This document shows positions 48,485 through 60,006 of a DNA stretch of 64,000 nt, piece by piece (position 1 is the stretch's first letter; every line of letters starts with the position of its first letter). The notes under the pieces were generated by a model, which was not told where the DNA came from, made no database searches, and saw only the letters and a list, made by a program, of their open reading frames with translations. Position numbers and translations under genes: made by a program. Source of the stretch: Crotalaria pallida (lineage: Eukaryota; Streptophyta; Magnoliopsida; Fabales; Fabaceae); contig CM075655.1 in assembly GCA_037953625.1 (NCBI GenBank), forward strand, positions 116,381,001-116,445,000, read 5' to 3'.

Positions 48485-48691
48485 TATAGAGTTTACAGCA
48501 TTGAATAGTGTTATTGTTCTTATGTTTCACCGAAGAGGATACATCATATATAGCAATGGTTCAGCAACTGCTGAACATTATTCTAGGAGATAAATATTCT
48601 AAACAAACTATTTGTAACAGATAGGATAAGTATCAAAGAGAATAACAACTCTAATAGATATCAGATTGTTGACTAAGTCTTAGCTTCTACA
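48485..48691 (-). repeat. Copia 5' LTR
   Basis: 207-bp LTR next to the primer-binding site. Its outer end abuts the caagc target duplication. Confidence 0.95.
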
Positions 48692-48696
48692 CAAGC

Positions 48697-49329
48697 CACT
48701 GTAAAGTCTATGATTGAGTGAGCATGTGATCTTTTAATTGAATTAACCGTACTTTTAAATCACATATCACTTGGAGTACAATACCCCTTATTAAGGGTAC
48801 CTTAATCCCTTTTCTATTTATATGCATGATATAGCAAGTGCTATACTAGCTATTTGCAAATTGCAATAATCAAACATAAAATGCAATATCAGTACAGAAT
48901 ATCTGAAGAGTAGCTGAGGACTTTCTCAATGTTTTACAAAAGAGAATTGATAAGCCATGATGATGGTGACAATACACACAAAACCATGTATGTCTCTACA
49001 TGCACTAAGAAACCATGTAGTAACACAAATACCGGACAAAGATAATCATCTTTCGTCACATAATAATGATAACAAATTAGTAATAAAATAAAGTCAAAAA
49101 ATTAAAGATACAAGTATTTATTAGTTTTTTTAACACATCAACCAATTATCAAACACTTAATTTAATGTATTTTGCATTGATCAACCAATTATAATTCAAA
49201 ATTTACAATTTCTTAATTTTTCATTTATTACTTTAATTTTAGTTTGCAACAAAAAAATTATATTTTTTACCATTCTTAAAAGATAGATAGAGTGCAACAT
49301 AACATGAACATGATAATATGGTAAAAAGA
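48697..49329. other. AT-rich intergenic DNA
   Basis: Nothing recognised. Confidence 0.5.
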
Positions 49330-49331
49330 TA

Positions 49332-49626
49332 CTCCCACTTATTTGAAATATAAGAAAAAAATCAATTTTACATTTATTAAAAAAGTTAGTTGTTTGTATT
49401 TAACTTTATCAAATTTATAAAAAAAAATAAAGGTATTTTATAAAAATAGCACAGTGAATGAAACAACATTAAATAAAATAACCATTTTCTAGGGATGTTT
49501 TTAATTAGAAAGTAGTTCTGATAATGAAACAAAATTTTAGAAATTAAAGTAAGTTACTTTTTCTTACATTTTAAATTAATAAGATACGTATGTTTTTTTT
49601 TAACTTATATTTCAAATCAAAGGGAG
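49332..49626. mobile_element. Stowaway-like MITE
   Basis: The ends read TA-ctcccacttatttgaaatataag and, in complement, TA-ctccctttgatttgaaatataag. TA flanks and CTCCC ends are Stowaway-like. It is under 300 bp and has no coding frame. Confidence 0.75.
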
Positions 49627-49628
49627 TA

Positions 49629-50976
49629 TAATAAATGGTTAGAAGTGTTCAAAAGCATATGATGCATGATACACATATATAAAACTAGTTTTATTCAAAT
49701 GCACGAGTAATTTGATTTTTTTTATTTATAATTATTATTTAGAGTTTTGTGTCAATTCAAAAAAAATATATCGTGTATCATAAAGTAGTTATAAAATATC
49801 ATATATTTAATGACAGAGGTATTTACTATTTATGATAAATTAAATTATCACTAAATTTGGAATGTATAAAATGAAACTAATAATAATATTTGCATATTTT
49901 ATTAAAAAAAAAATCTTAAAATTAACTTAGCCATTTTTTTTTTACCATTTTGATTGTCTTTAGAGTTTCGTAAATAAAATATTGTGACTTTTACAAATTT
50001 TGTTCATTCAAATTACGATGCGGAACATCACACTAAAAATGTTTCCCGAATCAATCTTGATCTGAGTTTGGTTTAATAAAATTTTGTAATTGCATATATA
50101 TAATTGCATGCAGTTTTTTAAGGCATGTAGTTTTTTTATGGTTGAAATAGTATGAAATGGTGGTAAGAGGTAGGTTTTTTCACTCACCATTTTTTTTCTA
50201 CAATTTTTTTTAATATATGGATGCATTAGTGATTAGTATGAAAGAATGTGTTGAGAGACATTTTTTTCTCTCAATTCAAATGTTGATTTTTCCCAATTTT
50301 TTAAATATCAAATATCAGGGTGACACGTGAGTCGTAACATTTCTCGTAAGCTTCTATTTTTTAAATTTTTTTTGTAAAAGCTTCGTTACGTGAAAAGCTC
50401 TTTTATTGAAACGTTTCATCTCAAAAATATAATACAAACACAACGATTATTGTGGAGTGTGGTACTTCCTTGATATATTTTTTTTTCGATTTTTAACGTA
50501 AGACAAAAAATATATTTATTTTGGTTTGAAATACAAGAAAAATTTAATTAATTTTTTATTCTCAATATAATTAATCCTAGAATAGTCCTATAAAATAATT
50601 ATTTTATCTCTTTTTTTCATTTTCAATGTAGGAGTAACTTTTTTAAATAACTTTATTTATTTTTTATAAATTTAAAAAATTTAATATATTTAACTAACTT
50701 ATTTAAAAAAGTATGAAATTAGTTGAAATTAATTTCTTTCCTTATAGTAATAATTACAGGAAGGAACGTGCACTCTAGAGCACACAGTTCACCGCTTCAC
50801 ATGGCACATGATCGATTCCCCAGCTACATATATTGCGGCCATGTGTCAAATTACTACTACTACTACATTACTTACTTTGATGTGTGCCTTTCAGTAAACC
50901 CAATTAGTTGTAACGAAATGTGACTACTTGAGTACTGGACTCCACACACATGTTCCACTCTATCCACTGAACCTGC
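49629..50976. other. AT-rich intergenic DNA
   Basis: About 1.3 kb. Short pieces around 50466-50730 (acttccttgatatat, ttggtttgaaatacaag) resemble decayed Stowaway-like sequence, but I cannot define two ends. Confidence 0.4.
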
Positions 50977-50987
50977 CCTTTTCTTTT

Positions 50988-52970
50988 GGCAACGTTTAGT
51001 ATGGTGCCCTTAGTCAAAGCCACACCGGTGGTGCCATAATATGAAACCTTTGGATCTGGTGTATATATATTCAATGGTTGAGATTTGCTACTCCAAATGC
51101 ACCAGCAGCTTGTTGTGAGTTATTGTTTTTTTTTTTTACCCTCCCTTATATCTTCATCCTGTTATGTAATGTCCGTTATATTTTTTGTCTACTTGTGCCT
51201 AGTTACTTTTGGCTAATGAAATTTTTCTGACACATTGACTACTTTTTTCTCACATTTTTGTCCAACATGCAGAACGAGTTATGGCACCACAATGTTTTGG
51301 TAATTACAATCTTTAATTTTATAGTGGAACTTACGGTGGAACTGTAATAAAAAACCTTTAATTTGTACTTCCTCCGGTTCTATATATAGGTCACATTTTA
51401 AACAGTTTTTTTGGTCCTAATTATAAGTCACTTTATATTTACTACGCATCATTTATTTGCTTTTTCTCATTTTTGCCCTTGTTAATTGCTTTGACTATTT
51501 ATGTGTTTTTTTTTTCATCAATGACCGCGAATTTTCCAAGAAAATTGTAATGTTACAATATGTTACAATATACTAACTTTTGATGTAAACATGTTTATAT
51601 TTTATTTTTATATTATATATTTATACAATACATCATATATCAAATGACGTCGTTTATACAATACATCAATTATTTTCTACCAAAAGTCCCATTTTGTTAT
51701 CTTTGTTGTACGATATTATATAAATGGAATTTTTGTAAACAATATTTCCCTACCCATAAGTGAAATTTTTGAATATAAATTTACATCAAAACTTATTATC
51801 TTGCAATGGCTTGCTTTACTTTGATCCCACTTTTAGACTTGTGATTCCTGTCCTGGGTCACCTCGAACCCGTCCTCATCTTGACCCGTCCTATTTAGACC
51901 CACATATATTCGGGTTTTTTCGGGTTTAAGAACGAGTACAAGTATGTTATCTACTTAAAGTCTATATAATTTTGTCTGTTATTTACTTTTGATTCGAAGA
52001 TTAGTATACAGTAACCTTTATTAACCCAAGTTTATAAATTACGTGAACTTAATGTATTTATATACTGTGTGATTTATGTTAACCTAATTTTATATAATAC
52101 GGGAATTAAGGTGTCTGAAAATTTTAGTTTGACAAAAAAAATTCATGGATTAAGATTAATGAGTTCATACAAAACACATTTCATTATTGAACGTTGAACG
52201 CAAACCATAAACGCATAAAGGGCATTACTTCCATGCAACCTAATTTTGGGTTGTTGTCATACAATCTTTTGTTTAACCAATAATACTTTGTCATCTCACA
52301 TATTTTTGGGTTGACACTTATGAGTTTTGACTTTTTAAAAAATGACATGACAACAATACATGAGATGACAATGCATCATTGGTTCATACAAAGGATTGTT
52401 TAGCAACAACCCATAATTAGGTTGCATAATAGAAATTTCCTCGCATAAATGTCATATTATACGGGCACAGTTTAATATTGAGACATTTCATAGATATGGC
52501 TAAAAATAGGTCAAATTTATATTATGTGGTTTAAGATTTAGACATTTCATAGATATGGCTAAAAATAAGTCAAATTAAAAAATTTTAGTATAAAATAAGG
52601 CCAAAACTAGTTTGTTACAGTATATTGTTACCAATTTTTTTGTGCGTTAAATATAGAAAAAAAGAAAAAAACAAAACTGTAATGAAAGAATTAAGCAGGA
52701 GTTTGGTTTGTTTATTATTAAGATTAATGCAAATTCATAAATATCTTTGTAACTATGCAGCTTGCCGTGTTGTACAGATAGTGACATTTCATTAAACGGA
52801 AAACGGAGTAAAACGGAGTTAAGGTTATTGACCTTAAGGTAAGAAACTTTGTCTTACAGTTTTACTCTTTTATTGCACAGAAATTCTTTAACTTATGAAA
52901 CTGACAACAGTAGGTGCAGAAACAGGCACCACGATGGTCCCTTTGACTAAGGGCACCATACTAAAAGCCT
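50988..52970. mobile_element. Putative DNA element with inverted ends
   Basis: The left end holds TTTAGTATGGTGCCCTTAG and TCAAAG followed by a TGGTGCC word; the right end holds the complement (CTTTGACTAAGGGCACCATA then CTAAA). Outside the ends, ccttttctttt occurs on both sides (50977-50987 and 52971-52981), a candidate 11-bp target duplication. The interior is about 1.9 kb, AT-rich, without a recognisable transposase. It also holds a partial Stowaway-like end near 51367 and a foldback MITE near 52228-52430. A MULE-type relic is the likeliest reading, but the inverted match is only about 60 bases with gaps. Confidence 0.5.
52228..52430. mobile_element. Foldback MITE
   Basis: Arms starting TGCAACCTAATTTTGGGTTG pair with CAACCCATAATTAGGTTGCA about 200 bases later, with further pairing inward (TCATCTCA against TGAGATGA). 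No clear target duplication is seen. Confidence 0.65.
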
Positions 52971-52981
52971 CCTTTTCTTTT

Positions 52982-53666
52982 AGGACTATTGCCTCTACTT
53001 GTTATTCTCCTGTATGTAGCCAGACGTGCTCTAACTCAATTTTGTCGCTCATCGTTTGCAAGTTCATCAATCATCACCCTTCTTTTGTTCTTTTTAATGA
53101 GGTTAATGGACTTTCACTGTTTTGTCTATCGGGCTAGTTAAAAAATTCTGCCATCTATGCTTATAGCTGTCACTACCATAATCATACACTTGGTATAAGA
53201 TAGTAATTTAGAGGCGCTCATTTCACATCATCCACATAATTAATATCAATACATACATGAACTGGTTGGCTTTGTGTCAAATTAATTAGTGGTAACGTAC
53301 GATAATTGAAGAGAGAGACCCAACAAATGTCCTTAATTTATTCAATTTGTTGCTCTATATATAGAGAGAGAGGTCGTATCAAACAAGCAAATCAAAAGGA
53401 AGAGGATTAAGAGTAGAATATTTGGCTAAAACATAGTATCATAAGTTTTATTTTGCCTTGATAAAATATTTACGCTATGATGTTACATTTACATGATGTT
53501 CCATCAAATAAAGTTTCCTAAAGAGAAAGCACAAGTATTAAAACCACAAATAAATCATCAACAAAAAAACTAGAACTTGACTTATTGATCGATGTATAAT
53601 AAAGTAAACTATAATCCATCGTGGCATGGTACCATACGGTAAGTTTTTTTTTTTTTTAATTTTTAT
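52982..53666. other. Intergenic DNA
   Basis: No supported gene. ctctatatatagagagag at about 53352 is TATA-like but leads to no recognisable reading frame. Confidence 0.4.
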
Positions 53667-53675
53667 TTTTTTAAA

Positions 53676-54230
53676 GGTGAATACTTCGGTACCCTTTAGT
53701 CTATGAAGGGTTTGGTACCCTCTCTATATGGATCACTTAGATGATGACAAATATACATGGGTGCAGAGTCAAACTTATTTGGTTGAAAAAGTCAATGTTT
53801 ACAATTAAGTCTTTAAGGATCCAAATGCAAAAATACAAAGTTATTGAAGGAAAAAAAAAGTGCAGAACGTGAAACTTTATCGTTTTGCAACTCTGTTCTT
53901 CTTTTTTGACTACAGTATTTAGATTTCATGTTTGTAAATCTTAATTTCAACACTCAACTAATGAATTTTTAATTTTGCAACCCTGTTCATTTTTTTTTAC
54001 TACTGTTTCTTTCCTTTTCCTTTTTTATTTTTTAAATTCAAGTATCAACATGATGAATTATTAAAGCAATTCAGATGACGCTAACTAGTAACTGCATGAA
54101 TCAGCATATATATAATCATTGGTTCTGATGAATTGGTTTCAATTTGGTATCAATAAGAACAACTTTTAAATGATTCACACAGAGAGGGTACCAAACCCTT
54201 CATAAACTAAAGGGTACCGAAGTATTCACC
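53676..54230. mobile_element. MULE-type element, first of an adjacent pair
   Basis: TIRs of about 70 bases start GGTGAATACTTCGGTACCCT and end with the complement (AGGGTACCGAAGTATTCACC). The flanks are perfect 9-bp repeats, ttttttaaa (53667-53675, 54231-54239). The interior is AT-rich with no transposase. Confidence 0.87.
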
Positions 54231-54240
54231 TTTTTTAAAA

Positions 54241-55004
54241 GGTAATTACTTCAGAACCCCTTAGTTTTTAAAGGGTTTGGTACCCTCCCTATTTAAACTA
54301 ATTAGATATTGACAAATGTATAAAGGTGCTTAGTCATATATATGTATTTGTTTGAAGCAATCAAAATTTGCAAACAAGTCTTTAGAAATACAAAATTAAA
54401 AATAACAATTTATTGAAAGGTTCCAAAATAATAAGTTCAATTAACACGTTATCGCTGATTCCACCTCCTTTCTCTGAATAGCCTTTCTCTTTCTTCTTTC
54501 TCATTAGTCCTCCTTCAACTTGCAAAACCCACTCCTCCATTACAGTTAATGCCTCCAAATGATAATTTAGGAGATTGTTTACTCATCTATAATTTTCTTC
54601 ATGCTATATTTACATATTATGTGGGCCGTGGCATTGTATTATTTAAGGGGTTAAAGACTTTTGATATATGGTACGTTGTGGCAATGTCTTTTTGGTTTGA
54701 AAATCAAAGTATAAGTATGCTTTACGGTTGCTTCCAGTAAAATGAAGGCAGAAGGAAAAAAGTTAATGAATTTCCAATGCGCAACAAATAATTTAGAGTT
54801 GACGTGTTAATTGAACTTTTTTTTTTTTACTTTTCAGTAAATTTGTATATTCATTTTAACATGTTAAGGACTTACTTGCAAATTTTGACTTTTTCAAATA
54901 AATAAATTTGACTCTATATTTTAATACATTTGTCACTATTTCATTGGTTTAAACATGGAGGGTACCAAACCCTTTCAAAACTAAAGGGTTATGAAGTAAT
55001 CACC
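54241..55004. mobile_element. MULE-type element, second of an adjacent pair
   Basis: The TIRs start GGTAATTACTTCAGAACCCC and are of the same family as the neighbour at 53676-54230. The flanks are perfect tttttaaaa repeats at 54232-54240 and 55005-55013. The interior differs from the neighbour and contains a 63-residue frame (54549-54740) with no known family, which may be captured sequence or chance. No transposase. Confidence 0.87.
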
Positions 55005-55013
55005 TTTTTAAAA

Positions 55014-57380
55014 AAAGAAGTATCATGTACTCCATACAGTAAGTTACGTTGCAAGCATGGAGAAAAGGAAACATCATCAAGCACGAAATTCAATGATATT
55101 GCTTTTTGTCTTTAGGAGAGAACATAAAAAGGAAGAATCACCATGATGCAAATGAGGTCGGAAAAATTCACTATTCACTATATACTCCTAAAACAGCCAT
55201 GCCACAGTGCCTCGCTATCATGATCACCATCTCTAGTGGCTAGCTTCATTATATTCTATGCTGAAGTCAGGGTGCACTAAGTAGTATAATATTTTGTTTT
55301 GTTTAATCAACAATTTGAAACAAAAGCATGTCTTAGTGAATTCATCAATTGTGTAGATCATCATACAAAAATTTTAAATTCAACACACAAATGATCTAAT
55401 TCTTGAACATTACCGGATTAATTCTCAAAACAAACATAATTCTTCTGATCTCTTTTGGTGGCCTAATTGTCTACATGTTTAATATTGTGTTCAGAAATTT
55501 CAGCCAATATATACGCAACCCCACTTGTCCTTGTCATATAGTAACTCATTTATAAATTATGGTGGTCTAAAATTTATGCTTATTCGCAGGATCTTGCTTA
55601 AAAAATCCACCGCTAACAATGCTAATGCAAATTATAGAAAAAGTTATAAATTTAACCCCTTTGCTGATGTACCAAGGAAATTAAACTATACTATATAAAA
55701 CAAAAAATATCTAGTTGTCCTTTGGCTTCCAAGGCACAGATGATGGAGTAACCGAGTGGAGAAGGTAAAGGGTACAACTGCAAGCTAGATCTAATTAATT
55801 AACATGAAGACAGGGTCAAGTACCAGTTGGTTAGATATGTCCCACAGCCATCTTTTGACACAATGCAAGTGGTTGCATTTTGATTTTAACTATTTCACTT
55901 TTCGGCCAAATTGATTACCTTAAATCATGTAAGCCTATGTTGATTTTTAATTGTGCTAAAGGTTGCAAATATGAAGGATTGGGATTCGTGGCCATGTTGG
56001 TTCTTTCTCCCATCAACCAATTAATCTACACCACGTCAAAAGGAAACAAACAAAGTTGAATATGATTGAATAAAATATGGTGGTTAAATATTCTTAATCT
56101 TGTAAAGCTACTTTTACATACAAAGGTCAACTTCAGTAAAACCAATGCACTATGAATTGATATACAAAATGGGCAAGATCAATATGTGGAAGGGCACACA
56201 ATCATTTCATACTTAAATGAGCTATGAGAAAGATGTGTGTGGAGAAAGATAATTAAACCTTATAGAGAGGAAGTTCCTTAAAGATGAGCCATTTTAGAAA
56301 ATTCAATCTTTCCAAACATAAAGTGAATAACAATTCAACAATGTTTGATTAGTGGAAAGATGAGTAAGTAAGATAGTAAGAGAAAATAAAGAAGGTAATA
56401 TGATAACATGATTAATTTGTAATTGAATGATGGTGATATGCTTTTTGGCCTAAGAAAATTGGAGATCGGAGCTTTTTAAATGCTATTATGAAAAGTTTAT
56501 GCTTTTCCTAGCTAGGGAACGATTGTCATGATTAAGCTCCATTTCAGAAAAATTGATCTTCTTTTGAATCACCTCCTTAATCATAGAGAGAGGCCGTATA
56601 GTGTGTGCATTATTATTCTCTAATTAATTTTCACCTTTGCTCCAATGTTACCCCAAAAAGGTCCAATTGTATCCAAAATATTAATCATTGTGTTTGTATT
56701 GGTGAATATTTAGGAGGTAAAAAAATATTATTGTATTCTTTAATTTTCAACCGTTGTCTCATCTTTAATATAGTACTCTCTCATGTCCTAATGTAAGCCT
56801 CATCTGAAAAAAAAAAAAAAAAAGTCTCATTAAATATGCTTTTTATCTTGACTCTGTCTAACAATTATCTTAAACTCTCATGTGGCGCGGTCTATTTTTC
56901 TTTAAAAAAAAAACTGATTAAAAAAAATAGTTAAAGTTATTTGTAACTGAAATGATAATATTTAGTAACCTTTTTAAAAATTATCCTTATAGTTATTATA
57001 ATTAGGATACTAAACAAAAATATTGAGTAAATAAATGTGTTTGTGAAAAATAAATAATTAATGTTTCTGAATATTTTTTTTAAGGTAATGCTTCTGAAAT
57101 TTGGAATAGAGAGTTGGATTAAGAAAAAAAATGAAATGAAAATTACATTTAGAACCTCAAAGAATATAATAAGATAATAAAATAAAGTTAAATGCTAACA
57201 AGTACTATTATTGATGTACTTATTAAGCGGTCAAACATTAATAAAAAAATAATAAAAATGTTTTTTTTAATTCCCAAAACACAAAATAATGCATATTTAT
57301 GATTATTTTTCTAATTCTAAGAATCTTACCAAGTGGTCTTAGTTAGCATACTCTCAAGTGAATTAGAACCTTCGGTTGTT
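55014..57380. other. AT-rich intergenic DNA
   Basis: About 2.4 kb. tactctctcatgtcctaatg near 56772 resembles one Stowaway-like end. No gene can be supported. Confidence 0.45.
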
Positions 57381-57386
57381 TAAAGA

Positions 57387-58310
57387 TTATGTCGTCACAA
57401 TTTATTCCCTCAATGATATTTGTCACCAATTTAGTTCCTTAATATCAATTGTGCAACCAATTCAGTCCCAAAGATATTTGTCACCAATTTAATCTCTTAA
57501 ATATCAATTATGTCACCAATTTAATCCCTCAAATATATTTGTCACCAATATAGTTCATTAAATAAGAATTATGTCATTAATTTAGTCCTTTGAAGATATT
57601 TACCAATATATATAGTCCATCAAATATCAATTGTACCACCACGTTAGTTCCTCGTGTTCCTACGTCACAGATCAATTTAACTGTACTTATGTGACATGTT
57701 AAATAAAAAATTGTAAAATAAAATTACAAAAACCTAAATAAATAAACAAACATAATAATTATAGAAAAAACAAATATTGAACACCTATTTGCTGGAGTTG
57801 GGAGGGAAGTATTTACAGTGTTAAGAGTACGAAAGACAATTTGCTACATTGACCACAAATATCTCTAGGGGACTAATTGATGACCCAATTGTTCTTTGAG
57901 AGACTATATTGGTGCCAAATATTTTTTTTTTGGATGAATCGGGGTATCCACCCGCACAACTGGGTAACTAATTTCTCGCACCACGGTCGGGCCCTTTCGG
58001 GGGCGATGCTCCTAATAAGGCTTGCTTCATTCACATGCGCTTCGGGAACGACTCGAACCCGCGACCACATGCTTAAGGGACACAAGCCCCTTCCACTTGT
58101 GTCAGCCTCCACTGGTGGTGCCAAATATCTTTTGGATACTAAATGGGTGGCACAATTGATCTTCGAGAGACTGAATTGGTGAGAAATATCTTTATGAGAC
58201 TAAATTTGTAACACAATTGATTTTTGAAAGACTAAATTAATAGTAAATATCTTTGAGAAACTAAATTCGTGGCAATATAATTTTTGGAGGATTAAAATGA
58301 CTATTTACTC
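57387..58310. repeat. Foldback with tandem repeats in its arms
   Basis: The left arm (about 57387-57640) is built of imperfect units of about 30 bases, arranged as a period of about 60, around TGTCACCAATTTAGTCCCT and TAAATATCAATTA. The right arm (about 57860-58310) carries the same units in the opposite orientation (GAGACTAAATTGGTG, CACAATTGAT). A SINE has landed in the right arm. The outer borders are vague and I see no target duplication. Confidence 0.6.
57923..58115 (-). mobile_element. SINE with perfect 13-bp target duplication
   Basis: Read on the minus strand it has an A-box region (TGACACAAGTGGAAGG), a B box (GCGGGTTCGAGTCG), a GC-rich body and a poly(A) tail (T run from 57923). Perfect tggtgccaaatat repeats lie at 57910-57922 and 58116-58128. 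The clean flanks and GC-rich body suggest a fairly young insertion into the older foldback. Confidence 0.9.
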
Positions 58311-58392
58311 TTTTATTCTGTGTGCATTTAGTCAAATCTCTTGCAATAATTTCACCGGTGTAATTTTGAGTTATATAATTTTGAGTTAAACT

Positions 58393-59936
58393 TGTGAATT
58401 CAATGCTCCTAATTATGTGGATTATGTTTTGATGATGACAAAATAATTAACAAATCATGCCTTGAAGATATTGCAACATCAACATCAACAAGAAGTCAAG
58501 AAAAGAAGACAAGTGCCCAATCATTCTCAATCAAATATTAATTGTAAATTTCTAATTTATGTTGAGAGTGGTTGAGAGTGAGTAGAAATAGTTAGTCTCT
58601 TCTAGGAATAATTTTTTATGTTTATTAAGTTGAGATTGACCAAAAATTAATACTTGAGAGGAAAAATAAAATTGAAAAATAATTTTTCCCATATCTGATC
58701 AAAATACTCGAGTATTTATAGAAAAACTCGAGTATTTGTGCCAGGTCAGCAAATATGACCGTTAGTCTGGTTCGTGCACCAATTCACTCGTGACCGACCA
58801 AAAAGACTCGAGTATTTACCAAAAGACTCGAGTATTTTTGTCCAGTCAGCAAAAATGAACGTTGGAGAGACTCAAAAACCCAATTGAGGGCATTTGAGTC
58901 TCATCCAACCCCAAGAGAGAATTCAGAACCTTATTGTAAAATTTCTCTTTGAATTTGTGCAAGAACAAACAAGACAACAACACATCATTGATTCAAGCTT
59001 TCTTAATTTCCTCTTCTCAAGTGTTAATTCCCAAAAAGCTCAACTTCTCACTCATATTGTCATTTTATTCCAAGTTGAGTTTTTAGGCCTCAATTCTTAC
59101 ATTGAGCTGTGCTTATTTGTGCTAATCCATTGTGAGATTAGTAATACACATATAAAAAGCTTGATTATTCAAAGTCTTGGATTGTTCCCAAGCAAACCCT
59201 AAGTGGCTTAGGGTGTTGGAAGTCTTGAGAGGTTCTCAAGCACAAGACTAGGAGGTTCCTAGCCCGGTGGAGTTTCTTGAAGGGAGTTCAAGGAAGCTTT
59301 GTGAAGAGTTCTTCAATCACCGGAATCAAATTGGGGTAGAAATCAAGAGTTTGGTACACTCTTGAAAGAGTTAGGTTGAGTGAGGCCATTCTCAAGCAAT
59401 CCTTTGTAATTTCTAACAATTTGATTATTAGTAGAAACTCCTAAGTGATTAGGAGGACTGGATGTAGCTCATTGTTGGAGTGAACCAGGATAAAATTGCT
59501 TGAGTGTTGGTTTATTGCTTTTAATCTACTTTCTAGCTCAATAGACTTAAGTCATTTCAATCAATTAGGATTTATATAATTAGGTAGCAAGTTCAAGGAA
59601 TCTTTGTGTTTAAAAGTTATTTAGATTGGTTGCTATTCTGTTGGATAAGTTCCTGTTTATTATTGAATTGATTTGAGTTAAATTGCTGAATTTTCGTTTC
59701 TGGTTTTTCTACTATCTGATAGGAAAAACTCGAGTATTTCATAAAAGACTCGAGTTGTTCATCACTGAAAAACTCGAGTATTTCAAAAAAAAACTCGAGT
59801 CTTTTGTGTCTGATTCCAGAAAATTCAGTCTTAGCTCCATTCTTCAATTATCAATCGAAATATTTGGTATTAGTGCTTCAAAATACTATTCACCCCCCCT
59901 CTAGTATTTGCTTACCCCGCTTGTTGGTTTCCAACA
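58393..59936 (+). repeat. SIRE-type 5' LTR
   Basis: It begins TGTGAATTCAATGCTCC and ends TTGGTTTCCAACA, two bases before the primer-binding site, about 1.54 kb. It carries eight CTCGAG palindromes grouped in pairs. The left border is inferred from family form and TG start; the second LTR is not in the window to confirm it. Confidence 0.75.
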
Positions 59937-60006
59937 AGTGGTATCAGAGCTCGGTCGAAAGATCGAGTGTAACAACTTTTTCGAAAAAGATCCTTTTGGA
60001 AACTAA

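Larger units (their letters stand above)
44118..48691 (-). mobile_element. Complete Ty1/copia LTR retrotransposon
   Basis: Two 207-bp LTRs (44118-44324 and 48485-48691) enclose one long coding region on the minus strand. The flanks are a 5-bp duplication, caagc (44113-44117, 48692-48696). After the 5' LTR comes a primer site, TGGTATCAGCAGCC (48471-48484), and before the 3' LTR a purine tract, GCGGGGGCG (44325-44333). The LTRs differ at five sites, all transitions, with no indels. The LTR ends read TG...TA on the coding strand and not the usual TG...CA. Confidence 0.95.
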
